64,000 bases of DNA from an uncultured Bulleidia sp. (lineage in GTDB: Bacteria; Bacillota_I; Bacilli_A; Erysipelotrichales; Erysipelotrichaceae). The notes under the pieces were generated by a model. The model had not been told where the DNA came from. It made no database searches and was given only the letters and a program-made list of their open reading frames with translations. Positions within the stretch are counted from its first letter, which is position 1, and the number at the start of each line of letters is the position of its first letter. The stretch covers positions 70,666 through 134,665 of the forward strand of contig CAMUDN010000004.1 in assembly GCA_947087645.1 (NCBI GenBank), written 5' to 3'. The position numbers and the translations under genes were made by a program. Of this stretch, positions 42,368 to 51,170 are shown one piece after another.

Positions 42368-45300
42368 ATGCTTCTATTATCATCTATTTTAAATAAATTA
42401 AATATCTCTTCATCTTCTATAACAGACGATGTTATAATCACAAATGTTTGCTTTTTTGCTTCAAAAAAAGAATTAAATATTTTTATAAAAGCAAAGCAAG
42501 TTTTATCTTATGATCTTTTTACTCCTTTAATAAATGAATTACATAAACAATTAGAAATTAGCATTATTTTACATTTTGAATGGGTGAATAACCAAATAAA
42601 TGTTTTGCAATTAGATAATTATTTACAACTTGTTGGGCAAGAAAAAAAACTATCTGTTTTAAAACAAGCAGAAATTAAAGTTCAACAAAAAGAAATTTAT
42701 TTTTATTTTTTAAATTATACATATTTAGAACAAGCTAAAAAATTACTTAATGAGTTAAGAACTATTATTAATCAATTTGGTTTATCTGATTATGCATTAC
42801 ATATTGAACAAAATGTACCTAAAGAAAAAAATAGTACAGAAGTTATACTGATGGATAAACCGAAAGAAGAAATTAAAAAACCAATTATTACGAAAAAAGA
42901 AGAAACTTTTGTGCGCTTAGATGAAATAAATCTAAATATGGGTTTAATATATTTTCAAGGAGAAGTTTTTCAAACTGAAATAAAAGAATTAAAAAATAAT
43001 AAATTTTTACAAACTTTATCTATTTATGATGGTCATGAAGCTATCCATGTTAAACGTTTCAGTTCAGCTAAATTATCAGCTACTAAAATGAATTTGATTC
43101 AAGTTGGACAACATTTAAAAATACAAGGTCATATTGTGTATGATACATATAGTAATGAAAATATTTGTATGGCTAGTAGTATCAGTATTTTAGATGTAGA
43201 TAATAAAATTATTGATGATGCTAAAGAAAAAAGGATCGAATTTCATGCACATACTAATTTTTCTGAAATGGATGGTGTTTGTTCACCTAAAGAAGTTATT
43301 GAATATGCATGGAATTTAGGTCATTCAGGATTAGTATTAACTGATCATGCAAATGTTCAATCATTTGTAAAAGCAAAACATGCTGTTGAATCTTTACGTA
43401 AACAAGATCCTAATCGTTATTTTAAACTAGGCTTTGGTTGCGAAATTAATATGGTTGAAGATGAATTATGTATTGTACGTAATATTAAAGATTTAGCAAT
43501 TAGTGATGCGGAATTTACAGTTTTTGACTTAGAAACAACAGGTTTAAGTGTATATTTTGATCATATCATTGAATTTGGTGCGGTAAAAATTAAAAATGGT
43601 TTGCGTATTGATTCAAAACAAATTTTTATTAAACCACCAGTTGCTATTCCTGCCAAAATTAGTGCTAAAACAAATATATCTAATGATATGGTACAAAATG
43701 CGAAAAGTTTTAAAGAAGTAGTTGATGAATTATTATCTTTTATTGGTGATTCTATATTAGTTGCTCATAATGCCAGTTTTGATTACCATTTCTTTAATGA
43801 AGAATTAAGACGTATTGGCTATTCTCCTTTAACAAATCCAGTTATTGATACTTTAGATATGGCTCGGGCTGTTATATCTGATAGATCACGTTTTGCTTTA
43901 GCTAATATTTCCAGTCATTATAAACTTAATTATTCTAAAAGTGATGCTCACCGTGCCGATTATGATGCGGGTATTTTAGCTGATGCTTTTGAGCATTTAT
44001 TGTTAGATGCTAAAAATATTTTTCATATTGAAACACTTGCTGATTTACAAAATAAAGTTAAAACAAAATCAGATTTTAAAAGAATGTTTTCAAAACATGT
44101 TTCAATTATTGCTAAAAATCAGAAAGGTCTTAAAAGTCTTTATGACTTAATTAGTATTTCTAATACCGAAACACTTGCAGTAGCTGAAAAAAATGAAGGT
44201 TCTAATGCTATTGGTGAACCACGTCTTAAGCGATCGACATTACAGAATTATCGACATGATTTATTACTTGGCTCAACTTGCTTGAATGGAGAAGTATTTG
44301 AAATGGCTTGTAATGGTGATGATGATCGTCTTTTAAAGACAATGGCTTTTTACGATTATATTGAAATACAACCATTAGCTAATTATACGACTGCTATTTT
44401 ATTATCTTCTTTACCTAGTGTTGAACGTTTAAAAAAAGTGCAACAACGAATTATTAAAATGGCAAAGTATTTAAATATACCGATATTAGCTAGTAGTGAT
44501 TGTCATTACTGTAAACCAGAAGAAAAAATATTTCGAGATATTTATATTACCAGCCAAGGTGTAGGAGGTGTAACTCATCCTCTCTACATACGTGATGATC
44601 AATTACGTAAAAATAATGCTAATCCTGATCAACATTTGCGGCTAACAAATGAGATGATGGAAGATTTTAAGTGGTTAAATGATCCGCATTTAATTGCTGA
44701 TTTAGTTATCCATACACCAAATAAATTATTTGCTGATATTCAAGAAATTGAACCTGTACCAAAGGGTACTTATCCACCAATTATTGAAGGATCAGATGAT
44801 AAATTACGTGATCTTTGTCAGAAAACAGCTTATGAAAGATATGCTTTTAAAGGAAAGATACCAGAGCTTGTACAACAAAGGCTTGATTTTGAATTAGATA
44901 ATATTATTCGTAATGGCTTTGGTGTGCATTATTATATTGCTTCATTATTAGTCATGAAAACAAATAAGGATGGTTATGTTGTTGGTTCACGAGGATCAGT
45001 TGGTTCTTCATTTGCGGCAACGATGGCACATATTACCGAAGTAAATCCTTTACCACCTCATTATTTATGTCCAAAATGTCATTATTCTGAGTTTTTTAAA
45101 AATGGTGAAGTTCTTTCTGGTTTTGATCTAAAAGATAAACAATGCCCTAATTGTGGAGCAATGATGAAAGGTAATGGTCATAATATACCTTTCCAAACAT
45201 TTTTAGGATTTAATGCTGATAAAACACCGGATATTGATCTTAATTTTTCAGATTTATATCAAGCTAAAGCACATAATTTCATTAAAGACTTTTTCGGTGA

Positions 45301-46669
45301 AAAACATGCTTTCCGAGCTGGTACAATAGGAACAGTGGCAGAAAAAACAGCATTTGGATATGTTAAAGGATATGAAGAAAAAATGGGTGTTAAGTTTTCT
45401 AATCCGATGAAGGAATATTTAGCTTTACATTGTCAAGATGTTAAAAGAACAACGGGTCAACATCCAGGTGGAATTGTTATTGTACCAAGTGATCATGAAG
45501 TAGAAGATTTTACCCCTGTTCAATATCCTTCGAATCAGCCAGGGCCATGGAAAACAACTCATTTTGAATACCATGACTATGGTGATCAAATATTAAAATT
45601 TGATATTTTAGGACATGTTGATCCAACTTCAATGCGTTTATTACAAGAAATTGCAACTGTTAAACCTATGGATATACCGATGAATGATCCCGAAACATTA
45701 TCATTATTTTATCAAGATAATGCATTAAAAGCTGATCCACGTATTTATCATCAAGAAACAGGAGCTGTCGGTCTACCAGAATTTGGAACAGCTAATACAA
45801 GACGTGTTTTACAAGAAACTAAACCGCATACTTTTTCTGATTTAACTATTCTATCTGGTTTAACACATGGTACTGATGTATGGTCAGGAAATGCTCAAGA
45901 ATTAGTTAGACAAGGACATCCTCTAAATGAAGTTATTGGTTGTCGGGATGATATTATGACTTATCTATTAGATAAAAAACTAGAACCACTAGCAGCTTTT
46001 AAAATTATGGAATCTGTGCGTAAAGGTAAAGGTTTAACTATTGAACAGGAACAAATGATGAAAGAGCATCAGGTTCCGGATTGGTATATTACATCTTGTA
46101 AAAAAATTAAATATATGTTTCCTAAAGCACATGCTGTTGCATATGTTATGATGGCAGTTCGTATTGCCTGGTATAAAGTACATGAACCAATTAATTATTA
46201 TATTCAATATTTAACGCTAAGATGTGATGCATATGATATTAATATCATGACGAAAGGTTTGAATGCTATCCGTTCTGAAATGGATCGTATAAGAACCATG
46301 ATTGATAATCATGATGCAAAGTTAACCAATAAAGATAAAGCTGTTTACAATACTTTAGAAATATGTGAAGAAATGTATGCTCGTGGCTTTATGATTGAAA
46401 ATGTTAATTTAAATGAATCTTTATCAAATCGTTTTAAACAATCACCATCTAATCCAAATGCTGTTATACCACCATTTATTGTTGTTGATTCCCTTGGTGA
46501 ATCCGTTGCTGAAACAATTGTTGAAGCACGTAAAGAAGCAGCTTTTTTAAGTAAAGAAGATTTATTAGCAAGAACAAAATTATCTAAAACATTGTTAAAA
46601 CGTTTTGAAGATTTAGGGATTACTAAAGATTTAAATGAAATTAATCAATTAAGTTTATTTACTTTTTAA
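42368..46669 (+). CDS. polC: DNA polymerase III alpha subunit, Gram-positive PolC
   Basis: This 1433-residue replicase has the PolC layout. An N-terminal domain (1-185) and OB domain are followed by a PHP domain opening with FHAHTNFSEMDG, interrupted by the 3'-5' proofreading exonuclease (FDLETTGLS through HRADYDAGIL). A zinc-binding segment (CPKCH ... CPNCG) and the polymerase core with PDIDLNFSD follow. The C terminus ends in QLSLFTF, a beta-clamp binding pentapeptide. TTAGGAG precedes the ATG. Placement right after rnc is unusual; polC commonly follows proS in Bacillota. Confidence 0.97.
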   Translation: MLLLSSILNKLNISSSSITDDVIITNVCFFASKKELNIFIKAKQVLSYDLFTPLINELHKQLEISIILHFEWVNNQINVLQLDNYLQLVGQEKKLSVLKQAEIKVQQKEIYFYFLNYTYLEQAKKLLNELRTIINQFGLSDYALHIEQNVPKEKNSTEVILMDKPKEEIKKPIITKKEETFVRLDEINLNMGLIYFQGEVFQTEIKELKNNKFLQTLSIYDGHEAIHVKRFSSAKLSATKMNLIQVGQHLKIQGHIVYDTYSNENICMASSISILDVDNKIIDDAKEKRIEFHAHTNFSEMDGVCSPKEVIEYAWNLGHSGLVLTDHANVQSFVKAKHAVESLRKQDPNRYFKLGFGCEINMVEDELCIVRNIKDLAISDAEFTVFDLETTGLSVYFDHIIEFGAVKIKNGLRIDSKQIFIKPPVAIPAKISAKTNISNDMVQNAKSFKEVVDELLSFIGDSILVAHNASFDYHFFNEELRRIGYSPLTNPVIDTLDMARAVISDRSRFALANISSHYKLNYSKSDAHRADYDAGILADAFEHLLLDAKNIFHIETLADLQNKVKTKSDFKRMFSKHVSIIAKNQKGLKSLYDLISISNTETLAVAEKNEGSNAIGEPRLKRSTLQNYRHDLLLGSTCLNGEVFEMACNGDDDRLLKTMAFYDYIEIQPLANYTTAILLSSLPSVERLKKVQQRIIKMAKYLNIPILASSDCHYCKPEEKIFRDIYITSQGVGGVTHPLYIRDDQLRKNNANPDQHLRLTNEMMEDFKWLNDPHLIADLVIHTPNKLFADIQEIEPVPKGTYPPIIEGSDDKLRDLCQKTAYERYAFKGKIPELVQQRLDFELDNIIRNGFGVHYYIASLLVMKTNKDGYVVGSRGSVGSSFAATMAHITEVNPLPPHYLCPKCHYSEFFKNGEVLSGFDLKDKQCPNCGAMMKGNGHNIPFQTFLGFNADKTPDIDLNFSDLYQAKAHNFIKDFFGEKHAFRAGTIGTVAEKTAFGYVKGYEEKMGVKFSNPMKEYLALHCQDVKRTTGQHPGGIVIVPSDHEVEDFTPVQYPSNQPGPWKTTHFEYHDYGDQILKFDILGHVDPTSMRLLQEIATVKPMDIPMNDPETLSLFYQDNALKADPRIYHQETGAVGLPEFGTANTRRVLQETKPHTFSDLTILSGLTHGTDVWSGNAQELVRQGHPLNEVIGCRDDIMTYLLDKKLEPLAAFKIMESVRKGKGLTIEQEQMMKEHQVPDWYITSCKKIKYMFPKAHAVAYVMMAVRIAWYKVHEPINYYIQYLTLRCDAYDINIMTKGLNAIRSEMDRIRTMIDNHDAKLTNKDKAVYNTLEICEEMYARGFMIENVNLNESLSNRFKQSPSNPNAVIPPFIVVDSLGESVAETIVEARKEAAFLSKEDLLARTKLSKTLLKRFEDLGITKDLNEINQLSLFTF

Positions 46670-46675
46670 TTGTAC

Positions 46676-46702
46676 ATATATGTATATTGAATATACATAT
46701 AT
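46676..46702. repeat. 27-bp perfect dyad between polC and thrS
   Basis: ATATATGTATATT, a central G, and AATATACATATAT are perfect mirror arms of 13 bp. There is no T run after it, so it is a poor terminator. The thrS -35 hexamer (46687-46692) lies at its centre. It could be an operator or simply AT-rich symmetry. Confidence 0.5.
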
Positions 46703-46715
46703 ACTATGCTAAACT
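46687..46715 (+). promoter_or_regulatory. Predicted promoter of the thrS T-box transcript
   Basis: TTGAAT (46687-46692), 17 nt, TAAACT (46710-46715) with an upstream TG giving extended -10 TGCTAAACT. The start would be near 46722, before a hairpin AGACTGT/ACAGTCT (46728-46757). Confidence 0.5.
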
Positions 46716-46769
46716 TAAGCCGTGCAAAGACTGTATACTAGTAAAAACAAACAGTCTAATTGCCATATA

Positions 46770-46978
46770 AAATATACATTTGCAATGAGCAAGACATGAT
46801 TTGAAGTAAGAACTGTAAAGAGAGCTCTGCATGCTGAAAATGAGTCAGAATCGCTTTGAATTACTACTTGGGAGCAATCTATGAAAATAGATCGTTTATC
46901 TGCGTTAAAGATCAAAGAGTTAGAGAAATCTAAAATAAAGGTGGTACCACGTTAAGCGTCCTTTAAGGACGCTTTTTA
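46770..46978 (+). ncRNA. T-box leader of thrS (tRNA-Thr sensing)
   Basis: The T-box sequence AAGGTGGTACCACG is at 46938-46951, followed by the terminator AGCGTCC-TTTA-GGACGCT with TTTTT (46955-46978); the T-box bulge can pair with the uncharged tRNA acceptor end to form the antiterminator. Upstream, a stem I with AGAGAG and GCTGAAAATGAG motifs is visible. The specifier is probably ACT (Thr) within TTACTACTTG at 46861-46870. The stem I boundaries are approximate. This gap between polC and thrS holds no gene. Confidence 0.93.
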
Positions 46979-46995
46979 TTTGGAAAGGGGAAAAT

Positions 46996-48753
46996 ATGAA
47001 TTTTAAAGAAAATAAAGAATTAGCATTATTCAATCATTCTTGTGCTCATTTATTAGCACAAGCAGTTAAACATTTATATCCACAAGCTAAATTTTGGGTT
47101 GGTCCAGTTGTTGAAGAAGGTTTTTATTATGACATTGATCTTGGTGATGATGTTATTCATGATGAAGATCTCGCTAAAATTGAAAAAGAAATGAAAAAAT
47201 GTGCTAAGGATAATAAACGTATTATCCGTCATGAATTATCTCGCAAGGAAGCTTTGGAGCAATTTAAAGATGATCCATATAAGATTGACTTAATTAAGCA
47301 TATGGCTGAAGATACAATAATTACTATGTATACACAAGGTGATTTTACAGATCTTTGTCGTGGACCACATGTTGAAAACACAAAATTATTAAAGCATTTT
47401 AAATTGCTTAAACATTCAGGTGCTTATTGGAAAGGTGATAAAAATGCCAAAGTATTACAAAGAATATATGGTGTTTGTTTTCCTAGTGCTGAAGAATTGG
47501 ATACTTATCTAAAACAATTAGAAGAAGCAAAAGAAAGAGATCATCGAAAATTAGGTAAAGATTTAAAAATGTTCTTATTTTCAGAAACTGTTGGAGCTGG
47601 TTTACCAATGTGGCTACCAAATGGTTTTACTGTTCGCCGTTTACTTGCTGATTATATTATGGAAAAAGAAATTCAATTAGGATATGAGCATGTTTTAACA
47701 CCAAGTGTTGCTAGTACAAAATTATATGAAGTGTCAGGTCATTTAGCTCACTATAAAGATGATATGTTCCCAATTATGGATCGTGATGGTGATAGTTATG
47801 TTTTACGACCAATGAATTGTCCTGAACATATGATTATTTATAAGTCAGAATTACATTCTTATCGTGATTTACCAATTAGACTTGCAGAAATTGCTCATGA
47901 TTTTCGTTTTGAAGCATCGGGAGCTTTAACTGGTATTGAACGTTCACGTTCATTTACACAGAATGATTCACATATCTTTTTAAGACCGGATCAAATTGCT
48001 GATGAAATTAAAAATGTAACTAAATTAATTTTAGATGTTTATCATGATTTCGGCTTTCAAGATTTTTCTTTTCGACTTTCTTTGCGTGATTTAAATAATA
48101 AAGCTAAATACTTTGGAAATGATGAATTATGGTCAAAATCAGAAGCGGAATTAAGAAAGGTATTAAAAGAAATGAATGTTTCTTATTATGAAGCTTTAGG
48201 TGAAGCAGCTTTCTATGGTCCTAAAATTGATGTTCAAGTAAAATCAGCATTAGGTCATGATGTTACTTTAAGTACTATTCAATTAGATTACCAATTACCA
48301 GAACGTTTTGCATTAGAATATGTTGATGCAAATAATCAAAAATTAAGACCAGTTGTCATTCATCGTGCTATTTTAGGATCTCTTGATCGTTTTATTGCCT
48401 TTTTGCTAGAAGAAACAAAAGGCGTTTTACCTTTGTGGCTAGCTCCTTTACAAGTTGAAGTGATACCTGTAAATGCCCAAGCTCATGGTCAATATGCTAG
48501 TGAAATTAATCAGCTTTTAAAGAAGAATAATATTCGTTCTCACCTTGATGATCGTAATGAAAAATTAGGTTATCGTATTCGGGAAGCACAATTACATAAA
48601 GTTCCTGTTCAAATAGTTGTTGGTAATCGGGATATGGAAAATAAAACTGTGACAGTTAGAAATTATGGTTCAAAAGAAGAAATAACATATACTATCAATG
48701 AGTATCTTAAATTGATTTTAGAAGCAATTAAAAATAAAACTTTAAACAATTAA
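46996..48753 (+). CDS. thrS: Threonyl-tRNA synthetase lacking the TGS domain
   Basis: This 585-residue class II synthetase has the N2 editing domain at once from the start (HSCAHLLAQAVKHLYPQAKF, with FTDLCRGPHV), then the catalytic core with LRPMNCPEHM and the zinc ligands Cys and His, and a C-terminal anticodon domain. Full-length ThrRS is about 640 residues because of an N-terminal TGS domain of some 60 residues; that domain is absent here and no coding sequence for it lies upstream, where the T-box is. GGAAAGGGG precedes the ATG. Expression is controlled by the T-box. Confidence 0.95.
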   Translation: MNFKENKELALFNHSCAHLLAQAVKHLYPQAKFWVGPVVEEGFYYDIDLGDDVIHDEDLAKIEKEMKKCAKDNKRIIRHELSRKEALEQFKDDPYKIDLIKHMAEDTIITMYTQGDFTDLCRGPHVENTKLLKHFKLLKHSGAYWKGDKNAKVLQRIYGVCFPSAEELDTYLKQLEEAKERDHRKLGKDLKMFLFSETVGAGLPMWLPNGFTVRRLLADYIMEKEIQLGYEHVLTPSVASTKLYEVSGHLAHYKDDMFPIMDRDGDSYVLRPMNCPEHMIIYKSELHSYRDLPIRLAEIAHDFRFEASGALTGIERSRSFTQNDSHIFLRPDQIADEIKNVTKLILDVYHDFGFQDFSFRLSLRDLNNKAKYFGNDELWSKSEAELRKVLKEMNVSYYEALGEAAFYGPKIDVQVKSALGHDVTLSTIQLDYQLPERFALEYVDANNQKLRPVVIHRAILGSLDRFIAFLLEETKGVLPLWLAPLQVEVIPVNAQAHGQYASEINQLLKKNNIRSHLDDRNEKLGYRIREAQLHKVPVQIVVGNRDMENKTVTVRNYGSKEEITYTINEYLKLILEAIKNKTLNN

Positions 48754-48760
48754 CTAACTA

Positions 48761-48788
48761 TTGAAAAATAAGATAGATGGTTTACAAT
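48761..48788 (+). promoter_or_regulatory. Predicted promoter of the lipoprotein gene
   Basis: TTGAAA (48761-48766), 16 nt, TACAAT (48783-48788). Confidence 0.55.
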
Positions 48789-48814
48789 GATCTAGGTGTT
48801 AAAGGGGGAATTAT

Positions 48815-49321
48815 ATGAATAAATTATTAAAAGTCTTAGCTGTTTCTTCCATGCTTGTTTTATCAGCTTGTGCTAATAACAAAGCTAGTGATCAAACAAA
48901 AACAAGTACTAAAGAAGTTAAGAAAACAGAAGCACCATTGAAAGATTTTGCTAATAAAATGAAAGAAGATGGAGCAAAGATTAAATTTGTCTTTTGGCCA
49001 AATGTTAAGAAGGCTAAAGATAGCGTACGTAAAACATTAGATCCAAAACAAGATAAAAGTAAGATGCTTATTGAGAAATCTGCTGAATTCTTTACTTCTT
49101 TAGATGCTAAAGAAACATCTGATAAACCTGTTTTACCACAGACTGATGTTGTTAATGCATATGAGTTAAGCAATAAAGATGAAACATTTAATGTTTCTAT
49201 CTTTAAAGAAGGATATGTTAAATGGCAAAATTTTAAGAGTAATGAAAAGCAAATTTTTAAAATTAGTAAAGATGATTTAGCTAAATTAAAAGCTATTTCT
49301 GATGCTTTTCAAGCTAAATAA
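48815..49321 (+). CDS. Lipoprotein of unknown function
   Basis: This 168-residue protein has a type II signal peptide: basic MNKLLK, hydrophobic core and lipobox LSAC with Cys19, so it should be anchored on the outer membrane face. A Thr/Ser/Lys-rich linker (about 20-42) is followed by a small mixed domain (about 43-168). I do not recognise the domain. It is a single gene with its own promoter, AAGGGGG ribosome site and a terminator shared with proS. Confidence 0.8.
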   Translation: MNKLLKVLAVSSMLVLSACANNKASDQTKTSTKEVKKTEAPLKDFANKMKEDGAKIKFVFWPNVKKAKDSVRKTLDPKQDKSKMLIEKSAEFFTSLDAKETSDKPVLPQTDVVNAYELSNKDETFNVSIFKEGYVKWQNFKSNEKQIFKISKDDLAKLKAISDAFQAK

Positions 49322-49364
49322 AAATTGCTAAAGTATTGATTAATATCTACTTTTATTGCATTTT

Positions 49365-49400
49365 AAAAGACTTAATTCATTTAGAATTAAGTCTTTTTTT
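49365..49400. terminator. Bidirectional terminator between lipoprotein gene and proS
   Basis: AAAAGACTTAATTC (49365-49378) pairs with GAATTAAGTCTTTT (49384-49397), with T runs in both directions, between converging genes. Confidence 0.9.
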
Positions 49401-51075
49401 ATTTAAAATAATCACATACTTGGTTAAGATTGATTATTTTTTTATCTTTTCCTCTTTCTTTTATTTCAACTTGTTGATCATGAACAGCCTTACCAATAAT
49501 AATTTGTGTTGGAATACCAATTAAATCCATATCTTTGAATTTAATACCTGGTCTTTCCAAACGATCATCTAACAAAACATCAACATTGGCAAGTTTCAAT
49601 TCATCATATAATTTATTAGCAGCTTGTAATTGTACTTCATCTTTTGTAGAAATAACAATTATAGAGCATCTAAAAGGGGCTAAATCTTTAGGCCAAGCAA
49701 TACCATTTTCATCTAAATTTTGTTCGGCTAAAGCAGCCATTACACGAGCTGGACCAATACCATAACAGCCCATCCAAACATATTCTAAATGATTATCAGA
49801 ATTCAAGTATTTTAAATTCATTGTTTTGGAATATTTAGTACCTAGTTTAAATGTATTACCAACCTCAATACCTTTTTCAAAATGAACAATACCAGATCCA
49901 TTAGGGCAAGGATCACCACTTTGTATTTTGCGAAAATCACCATACTGTGTAACTTGAAAATCACTTATATTTACATTGATATAATGATAGCCATCTTCAT
50001 TTGCTCCAGTTACAAAATTATGGAGTAATTTTATTTCTTGATCAGCTAAAATTTTAGCATGAATATTTATTGGTCCTAGTGATCCAAATGATGCATGAAA
50101 AATATTTTGTACATCTTTTTCATCCGCTAATTCTAATTGATGACAAGCTAATGCGGATTGAACTTTAGCTTCATTTACTTCACGATCACCACGTACTAAA
50201 ACAACAACTAATTCATCATCTGCCTGATAACAAAGTGTTTTAACTGTTTGTCGGATATCAACATGTAAATAATTAACAACATCTTCAATACTATGTTGAT
50301 TAGGAGTTGCAACTTTTTCTTTTTGTTGCAGTGGTTCACATGAGTTAAAATCATTAGCAATACATTTTGCAACTTCAATATTAGAAGCATATGTACCATC
50401 TTCATTTAAGACTAAAATATCTTCACCTATAGGACTTAAAGCTTGAAATTCTTCAGATAATAATCCTCCCATGACACCTGTATTTGCTTTTACAATTACA
50501 TAATTTAAGCCTATACGATTAAAAATATTTTGATATGCTTTAAATTGTTTTTGATAGCTCATATTCATTCCTTCTTCATTTGCATCAAATGAATAAGCAT
50601 CTTTCATCTGAAATTCACGAACTCGAATCAAACCATATCGAGGTCTTGGTTCATCACGAAATTTTGTTTGAATTTGATAAAGTGAAAAAGGCATATCTTT
50701 ATATGAATGTATTTTCATTTTGGCTGCTGTTGCAAATAATTCTTCATGAGTTGGTCCCAAAACATAACTTTGATTTTTTCGATCTTTTAAGGAAAACATT
50801 GAAGAGCCAAAACCATCTCGACGTCCAGAAGCAATATATACATCTTCTGGTATTAAAGATGGCATCAGTAATTCTTGGCAATCAATTTTATCCATTTCTT
50901 CACGGATTATTTGATTAATTTTATTAAATACTTTTAAGCCCATTGGTAACATCATGTAAATACCTGTTGAACTTTTTTTAATCATCCCAGCTCGTACAAG
51001 CATATTTGAGCTTTGTGAATCTTCATCTTTAACATTTTCTCGCAATGTAAAAAAGTAACTATTTTTTAAACGCAT
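49399..51075 (-). CDS. proS: Prolyl-tRNA synthetase (bacterial type with INS domain)
   Basis: This 558-residue class II synthetase starts at the ATG ending at 51075, with AGAGGT upstream; the open frame runs six codons further without support. Motif 1 (GMIKKSSTGIYMMLPMG), motif 2 (RFRDEPRPRYGLIRVREFQMKDAYSF, given here in part as RDEPRPRYGLIRVREF) and motif 3 (GIGPARVMAAL) are present. The roughly 180-residue insertion between motifs 2 and 3 is the editing domain that clears Ala-tRNA-Pro. The C-terminal anticodon domain has KLANVDVLLDDR. It is divergent from the IMPDH gene. Confidence 0.96.
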   Translation of the reverse strand: MRLKNSYFFTLRENVKDEDSQSSNMLVRAGMIKKSSTGIYMMLPMGLKVFNKINQIIREEMDKIDCQELLMPSLIPEDVYIASGRRDGFGSSMFSLKDRKNQSYVLGPTHEELFATAAKMKIHSYKDMPFSLYQIQTKFRDEPRPRYGLIRVREFQMKDAYSFDANEEGMNMSYQKQFKAYQNIFNRIGLNYVIVKANTGVMGGLLSEEFQALSPIGEDILVLNEDGTYASNIEVAKCIANDFNSCEPLQQKEKVATPNQHSIEDVVNYLHVDIRQTVKTLCYQADDELVVVLVRGDREVNEAKVQSALACHQLELADEKDVQNIFHASFGSLGPINIHAKILADQEIKLLHNFVTGANEDGYHYINVNISDFQVTQYGDFRKIQSGDPCPNGSGIVHFEKGIEVGNTFKLGTKYSKTMNLKYLNSDNHLEYVWMGCYGIGPARVMAALAEQNLDENGIAWPKDLAPFRCSIIVISTKDEVQLQAANKLYDELKLANVDVLLDDRLERPGIKFKDMDLIGIPTQIIIGKAVHDQQVEIKERGKDKKIINLNQVCDYFK

Positions 51076-51096
51076 ACTATACCTCTTATGCATGCA

Positions 51097-51102
51097 ATTA
51101 TA
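51097..51102 (-). promoter_or_regulatory. -10 element of proS
   Basis: TATAAT on the minus strand at 51102-51097, 22 nt before the ATG; the -35 region (TTTTCA) is weak. Confidence 0.45.
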
Positions 51103-51118
51103 ACAAAAAATGAAAGAA

Positions 51119-51147
51119 TTGAAAAAGGTTGATTAATGATATATAAT
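51119..51147 (+). promoter_or_regulatory. Promoter of the IMP dehydrogenase gene
   Basis: TTGAAA (51119-51124), 17 nt, TATAAT (51142-51147), followed by an AAGGAGG ribosome site. Confidence 0.75.
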
Positions 51148-51170
51148 CTTTTTAATTTAAGGAGGCTATC

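Noticed and set aside
46715..46915. A minus-strand open frame of 66 residues before thrS.
   Set aside because: It lies within the T-box leader and has no ribosome site; the conserved RNA explains the sequence.
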